From Aquabacterium sp. (GTDB taxonomy: Bacteria; Pseudomonadota; Gammaproteobacteria; Burkholderiales; Burkholderiaceae_C): DNA of 64,000 bases. Location: contig NZ_JACPYU010000008.1 in NCBI RefSeq assembly GCF_016195855.1, positions 62,001 to 126,000 on the forward strand, written 5' to 3'. The translations under genes were made by a program, and so were the position numbers. The notes under the pieces are model-generated. The model searched no databases. It was given only the letters and a program-made list of their open reading frames with translations, and was not told the DNA's origin. Of the stretch, positions 26,923-35,296 are shown one piece after another; within the stretch, counting starts at the first letter, position 1; every line of letters begins with the position of its first letter.

Positions 26923-27615
26923 TCAGGCCATCTTGCTGGCCCAGGCGGCCAGCTCATCGTAGTGCGTGGCGCCCATCTTGCGATGCCTGACGCGCCCTTG
27001 GGCGTCGATCAGCACGGAAAAGGGCAGGCCGCCCGCCGTGTTGCCCAGTGCCTGGGCGAGTTCGGTGCCGCCAAATCCGGCCAGCCCGATGTCGAATCCT
27101 ACCCCGACTTTGGCCAGAAATTCCTTGACCGGGGTCGGCCCGTCGATGGCCAGGCCGATCACCCTCCAGCCTTTGGGGCCAAATGCACGGTGGAAGCGGT
27201 CCAGCTCGGGCAACTCCTTGACGCAGGGTGGGCACCAGGTCGCCCAGAAGTTGAGCAGGGTGGGCTTGCCCTGAGCAATGGCCAGCGTGAGCGGGCTGCC
27301 TTTGGGCGTGTCGAACTGCTGTTGCCAGAAGGCGGGGCTCAGTTGGTCGCCGACGATCAGCGGGGCGCTGGCTGACGAGGCGGCCTCCGTGCCGGCTTGG
27401 GCCGCTGGCGCGGGGGGCTTGCCGGTTTCGTTGGCGCCGTTTGGGTTGCCCGGGCTGCGTGGGCTGGTCTGGTGCTTCAGCGCGACGAGGGCGCCGCCGG
27501 CTGCCGCGGCCAGGCCCGCCAGGACCAGGATGCGTCGGTTGGCCTGGCCGCTTTGAGTTGACCCGGTCTGGGCCCGGGCGCGGCTGGCCATCGGGGTGGT
27601 GTGCTTTTGGGTCAT
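26923..27615 (-). CDS. TlpA/ResA-type membrane-anchored thioredoxin
   Basis: A 230-residue periplasmic thiol-disulfide oxidoreductase. A basic N-terminus leads to an anchor RILVLAGLAAAAGGALVAL (about 28-46). A Pro/Ala-rich linker follows, then a thioredoxin-like domain (about 85-230) with the active site NFWATWCPPCVKELPEL (WCPPC) and cis-Pro in AGGLPFSVLIDAQG. Such proteins reduce apocytochrome c cysteines or other secreted thiols; the cytochromes in this window are possible clients (inference). It lies between the hypothetical gene at 27680 and aroQ, all on the minus strand. Confidence 0.9.
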   Translation of the reverse strand: MTQKHTTPMASRARAQTGSTQSGQANRRILVLAGLAAAAGGALVALKHQTSPRSPGNPNGANETGKPPAPAAQAGTEAASSASAPLIVGDQLSPAFWQQQFDTPKGSPLTLAIAQGKPTLLNFWATWCPPCVKELPELDRFHRAFGPKGWRVIGLAIDGPTPVKEFLAKVGVGFDIGLAGFGGTELAQALGNTAGGLPFSVLIDAQGRVRHRKMGATHYDELAAWASKMA

Positions 27616-27679
27616 GACAGGCTGGCGTGATGGGTTGAAGGGGCTTCAGGGCGGGTTTGGGCCCGCGCCGATCCAGGGC

Positions 27680-28270
27680 TCAGTCGGTGGACGCCAGCAG
27701 CTTCGTGAGCGCGGCCAGATCGCCCCGTTCGGTGCGGCCGCGTGCATCGGGCTTGAGCGCACCGCGCAGGTCATCGGCGTCCAGGATGGTCAGGTGCAGG
27801 CCGATGGGCTCATTGAGCGCAGGGCAGGGGATGGTCATGCTCAGGCGGTCCACAGTGTGGCCACGCGGGCCGGGCACGCTGCCCACATCGTATTCCAGGC
27901 CCTGGTTGAGCATGGCGATCTCGGCGGACTTGCTGTCGTCGCAATACAGCTGCAGGTGGATGTCGTTCAGGCGCGTGGCCGTGCCCCGCCAGACGGCGCC
28001 AGCAAGGTGGGGGCGGAATTCGGCCAGGCGCGCCATCCAGACAGCGGCCAGCTCGCGCAAGGCACGCAACTCGGCCGGCTGGGTGTCGGCGCAGAACAGG
28101 GCCAGGTACTCGAAGACGGACTCTTCCACCTCGGCGTTGTCGGGCAGGTCGCCGCGGCCAGTCAGGCCCAGCTGTTTGGCGGCACGGCGTTTGGCGGGGC
28201 CGTACTCCATGCCCTCTTCCACGACGATGCGGGCGGCAGTGGCGGCAATCTCGGCGCTGGCTTGACTCAT
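27680..28270 (-). CDS. Conserved hypothetical protein upstream of tlpA
   Basis: A 196-residue soluble protein with no signal peptide. The N-terminus (EIAATAARIVVEEGMEYGPAKRRAAKQLG) looks helical. The middle segment TRLNDIHLQLYCDDSKSAEIAMLNQGLEY, whose core NDIHLQLYCDDS resembles a short acidic beta motif, is reminiscent of nucleotidyltransferase folds, but I cannot confirm this. The same type of gene sits upstream of tlpA in other Burkholderiales as I recall. No function is assigned. It is 64 bases from tlpA and 14 bases from the molybdopterin oxidoreductase stop. Confidence 0.7.
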   Translation of the reverse strand: MSQASAEIAATAARIVVEEGMEYGPAKRRAAKQLGLTGRGDLPDNAEVEESVFEYLALFCADTQPAELRALRELAAVWMARLAEFRPHLAGAVWRGTATRLNDIHLQLYCDDSKSAEIAMLNQGLEYDVGSVPGPRGHTVDRLSMTIPCPALNEPIGLHLTILDADDLRGALKPDARGRTERGDLAALTKLLASTD

Positions 28271-28284
28271 CCCAACATTGTCGT

Positions 28285-30522
28285 TCAGGCTGCTTCGATC
28301 CAGACCGGCACGGCGCTGAAAGCCGCGTTGGCGCTGATGCGTTCGGTCAGGCGGTCGTCGGTCAGGTCGTTGATGCTGGCGCCGGCGTGGGCCTGGGCCA
28401 CCTTCATGTCGGTGCCGGTGCGGTCGTGTCCCCAGCCGTGCGGCAGGCTGACGACGCCGGGGCGGATGTCCTCGGTCACGTGCACGGGCACGCGCACCTG
28501 GCCCACGCGTGAGGCCACGGTCACAGTCTGGCCGTCCTGCAACTGGCGCGAGGCCGCGTCACGCGGGTGGATCCACAAGGTGCAGCGTGGTTTGCCGGAC
28601 ACCAGGCGGGCGCTGTTGTGCATCCAGGAGTTGTTGCTGCGCACGTCGCGGCGGCCAATCAGCTTGAGGGTGGGGCGAGCGGTGGGCGCCATGGCCTCGG
28701 CCGTACTGGTCGCGACAGCCGGGAAGACCTTGATCAGATTGGGCAGCTCCTGGCGGATGGCCAGCGGCAGCAGGTCGATGCGGCGGCCGCGCTTTTGCAG
28801 GCCTTCGACCAGCGAGGGTTGCAGCGGCCCCAGGTCCACGCCCTGCGGGTGGGCCAGCAGCTGCTTCATGGTCAGCCCCTTTTTGCTGCCTTTGCTGGCA
28901 CGGTTCAAGCCAATGGCCAGCAGGCGCCGGGGTGTCAGCTGGCCCATGATGCCGCGCGTGGCCATGCCGGCCAGCCGCTGCGGCACATTGGCGCGCTCCA
29001 GCGACCAGACGCGGCGGGCATAACGGCGCGCCAGCTCCATGTAGATCTGCCAGTCGTGCAGGGCGCCCTCGGCCGGGGGCACGATGGCCTCGCTGTAGCG
29101 CGCGATGTTGCGCACGGCCAGGTGCAGGAAGACCAGGTCGTAGTGGTCGTGCTCGACGCCGCAGGTGGGCGGCAGGATCACATGGGCGTGGCGCGTGGTC
29201 TCGTTGAGGTAGAAGTCAATGGAGACCATGAAGTCCAGGCCACGCAGGGCCTCGTCCAGCTGGCGGCCGTTGGGCGTGGACAGCACGGGGTTGCCGCAGG
29301 AGGTGACCAGGGCGCGCATCTGGCCCTTGCCCGGCGTGAGCATCTCTTCGGCCATCACGGACACGGGCAGCTCGCCGCCGAACTCGGGCGCGCCACGCAC
29401 GCGGCTGCGCCAGGCATCAAAGTGGCCCGCGCTCATCAGCTTGGTCTGGATCAGGTTGATGGCGGGGCTGGTGAGCAAGGCGCCGCCTTCGCGGTCCACA
29501 TTGCCTGTCAGCAGGTTGATCACCTGGATGGCCCATTGGCACATCACACCATGCGCCTGGGTGGACAAGCCCATGCGCCCATACACGACGGCGCCATTGG
29601 CCTGGGCCATCTCGCGTGTCAGGCGGCGCGTGCTGGCCGCGTCGATGCCGGTGTGTGCGGCCATGGCCTCGGGGCTGAACGGTGCTACCGCATCGCGCAC
29701 GGCCTTGATGTTGTCCAGCAAGGGCTCGAGGTGCTGCGGGCGAACGAGCTCTTCATCAAACAGCGTGTGGATGACCGACAGCAACCAGGCCGCATCGGTG
29801 CCAGGATCGATGAAATGGTGCTCGTCGGCCACGGCGGCGGTTTCGGTGCGCCGGGGGTCGATCACGACCAGCTTGCCACCACGCTCGCGCAAGGCCTTGA
29901 AGCGGGCGCGCACATCGGGCACGGTCATCAGGCTGCCGTTGGAGGCCAGCGGGTTGCCACCCAGGATCAGCATGAAGCGGGTGTGGTCGATGTCCGGAAT
30001 CGGGATGGCCAGCTGGTGCCCGTACAGCCAGTGCGAGACCAGGTGGTGGGGCAACTGGTCCACCGAGGTGGCCGAGAAGCGGCTGCGTGTCTTGAGCTGG
30101 CCGAAGAACATCGGGCCGTGGGTGATGTTGCCCCAGTTGTGCACGCTGGGGTTGCCCTGGTAGACGGCCACGGCGTTGCTGCCGTGTTGCTCGCGCACGC
30201 GGGCCAGGCCTTCCACCACCAGGTCAAAGGCCTCGTCCCAGGTGATGGCCTGCCAGCGTGTCTGGCCGTTTTCTGTGACGCGTTTGACGGGCTGGCGCAG
30301 GCGGTCCGGGTCTTCGTGCAGGTCCTTCAAGGCGACGGCCTTGGGGCAGATGTGGCCGCGCGAAAGCGGGTCGGCGTCGTTGCCCTTGATCGAGATGATC
30401 TTGCGGCCCTGGACCTGAAAGGTCAGCCCGCAGATGGCCTCACACAGGTTGCACACGCCGTGGCGCGTCTCCACCGGGGTGTCATCGTGGGCGGGCGCGT
30501 GGGCAGTGTGGGCGTTCGACAT
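28285..30522 (-). CDS. Molybdopterin-dependent oxidoreductase (formate dehydrogenase/nitrate reductase type)
   Basis: A 745-residue enzyme of the DMSO-reductase superfamily. The N-terminal [4Fe-4S] motif is GVCNLCEAICGLTFQV...HICPKA (C-x2-C-x3-C-x27-C). It is followed by the molybdopterin domain with AVYQGNPSVHNWG and FMLILGGNPLASNGSL. The C-terminal MGD-binding domain has LWIHPRDAASRQLQDGQTV and VSLPHGWGHDRTGTD. No twin-arginine signal is seen, so it is probably cytoplasmic, and no electron-transfer subunit gene is adjacent. Substrate unknown. ATGs at 30531 and 30522 are both possible, with no decisive ribosome binding site. Confidence 0.85.
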   Translation of the reverse strand: MSNAHTAHAPAHDDTPVETRHGVCNLCEAICGLTFQVQGRKIISIKGNDADPLSRGHICPKAVALKDLHEDPDRLRQPVKRVTENGQTRWQAITWDEAFDLVVEGLARVREQHGSNAVAVYQGNPSVHNWGNITHGPMFFGQLKTRSRFSATSVDQLPHHLVSHWLYGHQLAIPIPDIDHTRFMLILGGNPLASNGSLMTVPDVRARFKALRERGGKLVVIDPRRTETAAVADEHHFIDPGTDAAWLLSVIHTLFDEELVRPQHLEPLLDNIKAVRDAVAPFSPEAMAAHTGIDAASTRRLTREMAQANGAVVYGRMGLSTQAHGVMCQWAIQVINLLTGNVDREGGALLTSPAINLIQTKLMSAGHFDAWRSRVRGAPEFGGELPVSVMAEEMLTPGKGQMRALVTSCGNPVLSTPNGRQLDEALRGLDFMVSIDFYLNETTRHAHVILPPTCGVEHDHYDLVFLHLAVRNIARYSEAIVPPAEGALHDWQIYMELARRYARRVWSLERANVPQRLAGMATRGIMGQLTPRRLLAIGLNRASKGSKKGLTMKQLLAHPQGVDLGPLQPSLVEGLQKRGRRIDLLPLAIRQELPNLIKVFPAVATSTAEAMAPTARPTLKLIGRRDVRSNNSWMHNSARLVSGKPRCTLWIHPRDAASRQLQDGQTVTVASRVGQVRVPVHVTEDIRPGVVSLPHGWGHDRTGTDMKVAQAHAGASINDLTDDRLTERISANAAFSAVPVWIEAA

Positions 30523-30713
30523 GGCGGCCATGAGGAAGTGAAGGGTGGCCGTGATGCTAGCGGATATGGCGCAGGCGTGCTGAAAGGCTTGAGCCAGGTC
30601 AATGCGGGCGCCAAGGGATAGAACGCATGGCGGCTCGTTCGGCAAGCTTGGTATGCTGAAAGCGGCCGCATGCTGGCGGTCAATACATCCATCAAATCCA
30701 TTCAGGAGGAATC

Positions 30714-31376
30714 ATGCAGATCAAGCATCTTGCTTGCGCGGCAGCCATGCTCGCTTTCGGTGTGGCCCACGCCGCCCCCGTCTCTTTCCAGTTCACCGGT
30801 GTGGTCGACAAGGCTGGCGATTTCGGTGTCGCGCTGGGCGCCGAAGTCTCAGGTGTCATCACCTATGACACGGCAACCCAGCCCGACTTTGAGTCGGGCC
30901 CGATCGGCCCAGGGCTGAACCTCCAGCTCGTGAGCTACAACCTGACCGGCATCGGGTCGTTCGACGTGAACCTGGCGGGCAAGCAGCTGACCACGTCGAC
31001 GATGGGCGCCACCATCCGTGACAACCTGGGCGGCAACCATGAGGAGCAGATCGACTTCAGCGGCAGCGGGGTCAAGCTCGATGGGTTGGCCTACAGCGGT
31101 GCGTATGCCGTGCTCACGCTGGCGACGCGCCCTGGCGTGTCGGATGTGCTGGACCGCAATCTGCCCTCCAGCATCAACCTGGCCGATTTCGATGCCCCTT
31201 ATTTTGCCCACTACGGCGCCGTGTTCAAGGGCGATGGCCTGGACAGCTCCACGCTGACCTTCAACGTGACCTCCATCACCGCGGTGCCTGAGCCAGCGAG
31301 TGTGGTGTCCATGAGCCTGGGGCTGGTGGGTGTGCTGGGCTTGTCGCTGCGCCGTCGTCGCGCGTTTCAGGCTTGA
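30714..31376 (+). CDS. PEP-CTERM surface protein
   Basis: A 220-residue exported protein. The signal peptide MQIKHLACAAAMLAFGVAHA is followed by an all-beta body with a FQFTGVVDKAGDFG opening similar to many PEP-CTERM beta-sandwich proteins. The C-terminal tag is VPEPASVVSMSLGLVGVLGL with RRRRAF. GGAGGAATC gives a strong ribosome binding site. An intrinsic terminator at 31414 closes the unit. It neighbours the OmpA/caspase genes but is not in their transcript. Confidence 0.85.
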   Translation: MQIKHLACAAAMLAFGVAHAAPVSFQFTGVVDKAGDFGVALGAEVSGVITYDTATQPDFESGPIGPGLNLQLVSYNLTGIGSFDVNLAGKQLTTSTMGATIRDNLGGNHEEQIDFSGSGVKLDGLAYSGAYAVLTLATRPGVSDVLDRNLPSSINLADFDAPYFAHYGAVFKGDGLDSSTLTFNVTSITAVPEPASVVSMSLGLVGVLGLSLRRRRAFQA

Positions 31377-31413
31377 GTTGTGCAAGCCATGGGGGCTGAG
31401 CCAGCCCTCACGC

Positions 31414-31450
31414 AGGCCACGGATGCCATCGCGCAGACCGTGGCCTTTTT
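31414..31450 (+). terminator. Intrinsic terminator after the PEP-CTERM gene
   Basis: AGGCCACGG (31414-31422) and CCGTGGCCT (31438-31446) form a perfect 9-bp stem with a 15-base loop, directly followed by TTTT. Confidence 0.9.
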
Positions 31451-31586
31451 CATGGCCCGCCGCCGATGCGATTGCTTACATTCTCCACCCATCGTGGTGG
31501 GGGCGCTCGCATGGATGCAACCTGGGCTTGCTTGAGAATCGGTGCTTCACGCTGTATCCGCATTCCAAATCAAAAGGGAGTTTCTT

Positions 31587-32195
31587 ATGAGCACTCATCG
31601 CTTTCATGCGGTGCGTCGCGCTGCGACCGCCTGCGCCCATCTGTTTGCCGCTGCCGCCTTGAGCTGCGCTGCACAAGGCGCCTTCGCTCAGAACGTCATG
31701 GTCTACACGGAAGGCCAGACCCCCAGCGCCCAGGACGTGGCCGACATCCTGTCGCGCGGCGCGAGCGAAAACGTCAAGCAACGTGGTTTGAACGCCGCTG
31801 GCGGCATGGGCTCGCCCTTTGCCGCGCTGGAGCAAAAGCCAGTCAGCACGGCGCGTGAAGCCAGTGCCTTGTCGGTGCCGGTGCAGTTCGGGTTTGACTC
31901 GTCCGAGTTGACACCGCAGTCGCGCCAGCAGCTCAACGCCATCGCCGATGGCATCAAGCTGACCGAAGGCACGGTCAAGGTCGTGATCGAAGGCCACACC
32001 GATGCCAAGGGCCGCCCCACCTACAACGACAAGCTCTCGCTGCGTCGCGCGGCTGCCGTGCGCGATTACCTCGTGCAGGAGCGCAAGCTGCCGGTCAAGC
32101 TCTTGATGGTGGAAGGCAAGGGCGCGCAAAAGCCGCTGGACAAGGCCGATCCTTTCAGCGCGCGCAATCGCCGCGTGCAGTTCCGCGCGGGCTGA
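31587..32195 (+). CDS. OmpA-domain outer-membrane-associated protein
   Basis: A 202-residue exported protein. The signal peptide ends near AAQGAFAQN, a linker region follows, and the C-terminal OmpA peptidoglycan-binding domain (about 95-202) starts VPVQFGFDSSELTPQSRQQL. It carries VVIEGHTDAKGRPTYNDKLSLRRAAAVRDYL (core GHTDAKGRPTYNDKLS) and NRRVQF with the conserved Arg that contacts diaminopimelate. There is no beta-barrel domain, so the protein tethers to peptidoglycan. AAAGGGAG precedes ATG 31587. The caspase-like gene starts 6 bases after its stop, so the two are almost surely one operon. Confidence 0.92.
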   Translation: MSTHRFHAVRRAATACAHLFAAAALSCAAQGAFAQNVMVYTEGQTPSAQDVADILSRGASENVKQRGLNAAGGMGSPFAALEQKPVSTAREASALSVPVQFGFDSSELTPQSRQQLNAIADGIKLTEGTVKVVIEGHTDAKGRPTYNDKLSLRRAAAVRDYLVQERKLPVKLLMVEGKGAQKPLDKADPFSARNRRVQFRAG

Positions 32196-32201
32196 TCCCT
32201 C

Positions 32202-33830
32202 ATGGTCTGTGTGATGCGCATGCGGCTGGTGAGCGCCGCAGTGGGGCTGGCTTGCCTGTTGGCGGCGCCCCTCACCTGGGCTGACTCGCTGGATCGCACC
32301 CAGCAAGAAGATGCGCAGGCCGCCGATGGCCTGGTGCATTGCCTGTTCCCGGGGCAGGTGCGGCGCCTGGGGGCGTTTGCCACCAGCGTGACGCCGCGTC
32401 GTGCGGCCCGTGTGGCGCCCAAGGATTGCGCGGCCGGTGGCGGCGAGTACATCGAAGCGCAGGACACCAGCAGCGCCGCGACCAAGGTCTGGTTGCCGCT
32501 GGCCGCCGATGGCGTGCCCGAAGCGCAGGCCACGGTGGGCGAGTTGTATGAGCGGCAAGGCCAGTACGGCCTGGCCAAGGCCTGGTATGAAAAGGCGGCG
32601 GCACAAGGCCTGGCGCGCGCGCAGTTTGGGCTGGCAGCCATGCTGGACAAGGGCTTGGGCGTACCGCGCAACTCAGCGCGGGTGGCGGAGTTGCTGACCG
32701 CTGCTGGCGGCGGTGCCGTGGCTGGTCTGGCCTACAGCAACCGTGAACAGCCTCGTGTCGCCTTTGTCACGCCCACGGCGGCGACGCCCTTGCCGCGCCC
32801 GGCCGATGGCCGCGTGGTGGTGGAGGCCGAAGCGGGCCCCGCCACCGTGATCGCGCGGGTGCTGGCGCCAGCCGGGCTGGCGTCCGTCAAGGTCAACGGC
32901 CAGGTGCAAACACCCGATGAACAGGGCTTCCTGAGCATCCCCGTCACGGTGGGCGAGGGCCAGGCTGAGGTGCTCGTGCAGGCGCAGGACCGCGATGGCG
33001 TGGTCGCGCAGGCCCAACTGGCCCTGGTGCAACGGTCTGCCCAGCCAGCGGCCAAGGCGTCTGAAGCACCCACACCTGCCGCGGCTTTGCTCAAGGGGCG
33101 CAGGCTGGCGCTGGTGGTGGCCAACCAGGCCTACCAGCACTGGCCGCGCCTGGACACGCCCGTGGCCGATGCGCAGTCGGTGTCAGAGGCCTTGCGCAAG
33201 CGCTTTGGCTTTGACGTGACGCTGCTGCAAAACGCCACGCGCCAGCAACTGCTGGCCGCGCTCAACCGCCTGCGCATGCAGGCAGGCCCTGAAGACCAGG
33301 TGGTCGTGTATTACGCCGGGCATGGTCAGATGGACCAGGTCACCGCGCGTGGCTACTGGATCCCGGTGGATGGCGACGACAAGGACATCGCGCAATGGGT
33401 GTCCGTGATCGACGTGACGGACCAGTTGGCTGCGATGCAGGCGCGCCATGTGATGGTGATCGCCGACTCTTGTTACTCCGGCACCTTGACGCGCTCGCTG
33501 ATCCCGCAGGTGGACCAGGCCTTGAGCGCGGCGCAACGGCAAGGGCCCTTGAGCCACCTGGCCCGCCAGCGTGTGCGCGTGGCCATGACCTCGGGCGGGC
33601 TGGAGCCGGTGGTAGACGGTGGCAGTGTGGACCACTCCCTGTTTGCGCGCAGCCTGCTGGACATGCTGGACCAGGTCAATGCACCGGTGTCGGCGCAGGA
33701 GCTGTTCCAGGGTGTGCAGGCGCGCTTTGCGCACCTGGCGCGGCGCTTGAGCATTGCCCAGCAACCGCAGTACGCGCCCATCGGCTTTGCCGGGCACGAA
33801 GCCGGTGACTTCGTGCTCGCGCCGATGTGA
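32202..33830 (+). CDS. Secreted caspase-like (C14) protease with Sel1-type repeats
   Basis: A 542-residue exported protein. The signal peptide ends near PLTWADS. Residues of about 92-170 form Sel1-like repeats (AKAWYEKAAAQGLARAQFGL). Residues of about 200-290 look like a beta-sandwich. The caspase/metacaspase domain from about 300 starts RRLALVVANQAYQHWPRLDT. The catalytic dyad is His374 in YYAGHGQ and Cys424 in VIADSCYSGTLTRS, both intact, so activity is predicted. Alternative ATGs exist at 32214 and 32220. Being in a transcript with an OmpA-domain protein suggests a periplasmic role in envelope processing; substrates are unknown. Confidence 0.88.
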   Translation: MVCVMRMRLVSAAVGLACLLAAPLTWADSLDRTQQEDAQAADGLVHCLFPGQVRRLGAFATSVTPRRAARVAPKDCAAGGGEYIEAQDTSSAATKVWLPLAADGVPEAQATVGELYERQGQYGLAKAWYEKAAAQGLARAQFGLAAMLDKGLGVPRNSARVAELLTAAGGGAVAGLAYSNREQPRVAFVTPTAATPLPRPADGRVVVEAEAGPATVIARVLAPAGLASVKVNGQVQTPDEQGFLSIPVTVGEGQAEVLVQAQDRDGVVAQAQLALVQRSAQPAAKASEAPTPAAALLKGRRLALVVANQAYQHWPRLDTPVADAQSVSEALRKRFGFDVTLLQNATRQQLLAALNRLRMQAGPEDQVVVYYAGHGQMDQVTARGYWIPVDGDDKDIAQWVSVIDVTDQLAAMQARHVMVIADSCYSGTLTRSLIPQVDQALSAAQRQGPLSHLARQRVRVAMTSGGLEPVVDGGSVDHSLFARSLLDMLDQVNAPVSAQELFQGVQARFAHLARRLSIAQQPQYAPIGFAGHEAGDFVLAPM

Positions 33831-33841
33831 TCACGGCTTGA

Positions 33842-35080
33842 TCACAACTCGCTGCGCAGCCCGAAGGTCAGGCGCCAGGTGCTGACGGCCTTCTGGGCAA
33901 AGCCGGTGTCGTAGTCGGTGAACAGGGTCAGGCCGCGTTGCAACACGGCCGAGGCCCCGATGCCGAACAGGCCGAACTGGCGGTCCAGCACCAGCGGGTT
34001 GGGTGTGGGCAGCACGCTGATGCCTGCGGCGTACGTGGCAGCCGAGTCACCTTGAATGCGCCAACCCGTGATCTGTGTGAACTCCAGGCGGGCATGCGGT
34101 GCGATCAGGCCCCAGCTGGTGGGCACCGAGGTCTGCACCTGCGAGCCGGCGCTGACCGAGCCGGTGCGCCCGCGCGTGCGGCCATTTTCGCTGCCGAAGC
34201 TGCCGATGCGTGCGGCGACTTCATCGGCGCGGACATAAGGCGAGAAGGTCCAGCTGCCTTGCTGGAAATCGTAGCCGGCCGACACGCTCAGGCCCATGTT
34301 GACCCCCGTGGTGGCGTGCTCGGCATCGTCCTCGGTGTGCAGCGTGTAGTGGGTGCTCTCCATGCTGAAAGCCGCCGAGACGAAGCTGGCAGACGAGGGG
34401 CTCCACATGCCGTAGGCGGTCAGGTTGCCGCTGTGGCCGTCGACGCGGCTGGGGTTGCCATCCCAGCGCATGCGCGGGTTGCCCAGGCCGATGCTGCCAC
34501 CGGTGACCCATTGGTCGTTGATGCGGTAGTCGGCGCCCGCGTTCAGATCGACACGGCTGACGCGCAGGGCCAGCGTGCCGGCATCGGCGTTGCCACCTTC
34601 GCGACGAGATTGGTCGCTGCCCGTCAGGTGGAACTGCAGACCACTGGCTTGCTGATGCAGGGTGCGCAGTTGCGCGAGGCTGTTTTGGGTTTGAATGAGC
34701 CGGTCACGCGCATGCCGCATGCTTTGCGCAGCGATGGGCGCGCCGAGGGCATCCGACACGCAGGCAGGCTCGCTGCCGCTGACGGACGAGGGCACGATGA
34801 TGACGGTATCGGGCGGCCCTTCCGTGATGACGGCATCGGGTTCGCTCTCTGGCCACCCCGGAGGGACGGCTGCGGCCTGGCTTCGGCGTGCGGAGGGGGT
34901 GCCCTTGATCGTTGCAGCCCGCAGCGTCGTGGTGACGCTGCCTTGTTGTGAGGGGTCGCCTGGCAGATCTGGAGTCGAGGTGACGTAAGCCGAGCAGGCC
35001 GCGTGGGTGACCACAGGCGCGGCAAAAGGGGCGGTGAGGGCGGCACTGACGGCCACCAGAGAGCTTCTGGACTTCAGCAT
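33842..35080 (-). CDS. Autotransporter-type outer-membrane beta-barrel protein with short passenger
   Basis: A 412-residue exported protein. The signal peptide is MLKSRSSLVAVSAALTAPFA. About 100 residues of low-complexity, Pro/Thr-rich passenger follow, then a helical linker (ARDRLIQTQNSLAQLRTLHQQA) and a barrel of about 270 residues. Alternating-strand segments in the barrel include DLNAGADYRINDQWVTGGSI and GLSVSAGYDFQQGSWTFSPY. It ends WRLTFGLRSEL, without the usual terminal Phe. The passenger is too short to be a classic adhesin or protease. It is convergent with the caspase gene, only 11 bases apart. The ATG at 35080 is the first compatible with a signal peptide. Confidence 0.8.
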   Translation of the reverse strand: MLKSRSSLVAVSAALTAPFAAPVVTHAACSAYVTSTPDLPGDPSQQGSVTTTLRAATIKGTPSARRSQAAAVPPGWPESEPDAVITEGPPDTVIIVPSSVSGSEPACVSDALGAPIAAQSMRHARDRLIQTQNSLAQLRTLHQQASGLQFHLTGSDQSRREGGNADAGTLALRVSRVDLNAGADYRINDQWVTGGSIGLGNPRMRWDGNPSRVDGHSGNLTAYGMWSPSSASFVSAAFSMESTHYTLHTEDDAEHATTGVNMGLSVSAGYDFQQGSWTFSPYVRADEVAARIGSFGSENGRTRGRTGSVSAGSQVQTSVPTSWGLIAPHARLEFTQITGWRIQGDSAATYAAGISVLPTPNPLVLDRQFGLFGIGASAVLQRGLTLFTDYDTGFAQKAVSTWRLTFGLRSEL

Positions 35081-35296
35081 GCGAGGTAAAAGGTGATGCG
35101 CACGCGTGAAGCCACATAGGCCTGCCCATGGTGAGGCTGGCCCAAATTGGCACCGCAAGGTGCCTCCCTGATGTTTGTGACGTCACGCGCAAGCGCGCAG
35201 GTGACGATGTGTTTGTGGCCGCGATTTTTTCACACTGCGCGCCCTGCGACGTCCCCTGTGCGGGGGGACGCACACCCGCTTTATGGTGTCACCTTG

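Noticed and set aside
28567..30621. 684-codon plus-strand frame opposite the molybdopterin oxidoreductase
   Set aside because: A shadow of a clear enzyme gene whose translation lacks domain structure.
35177..35186. GTGACGTCAC palindrome upstream of the autotransporter-like gene
   Set aside because: Only 10 bases long in GC-rich DNA; such palindromes are expected by chance at this composition.
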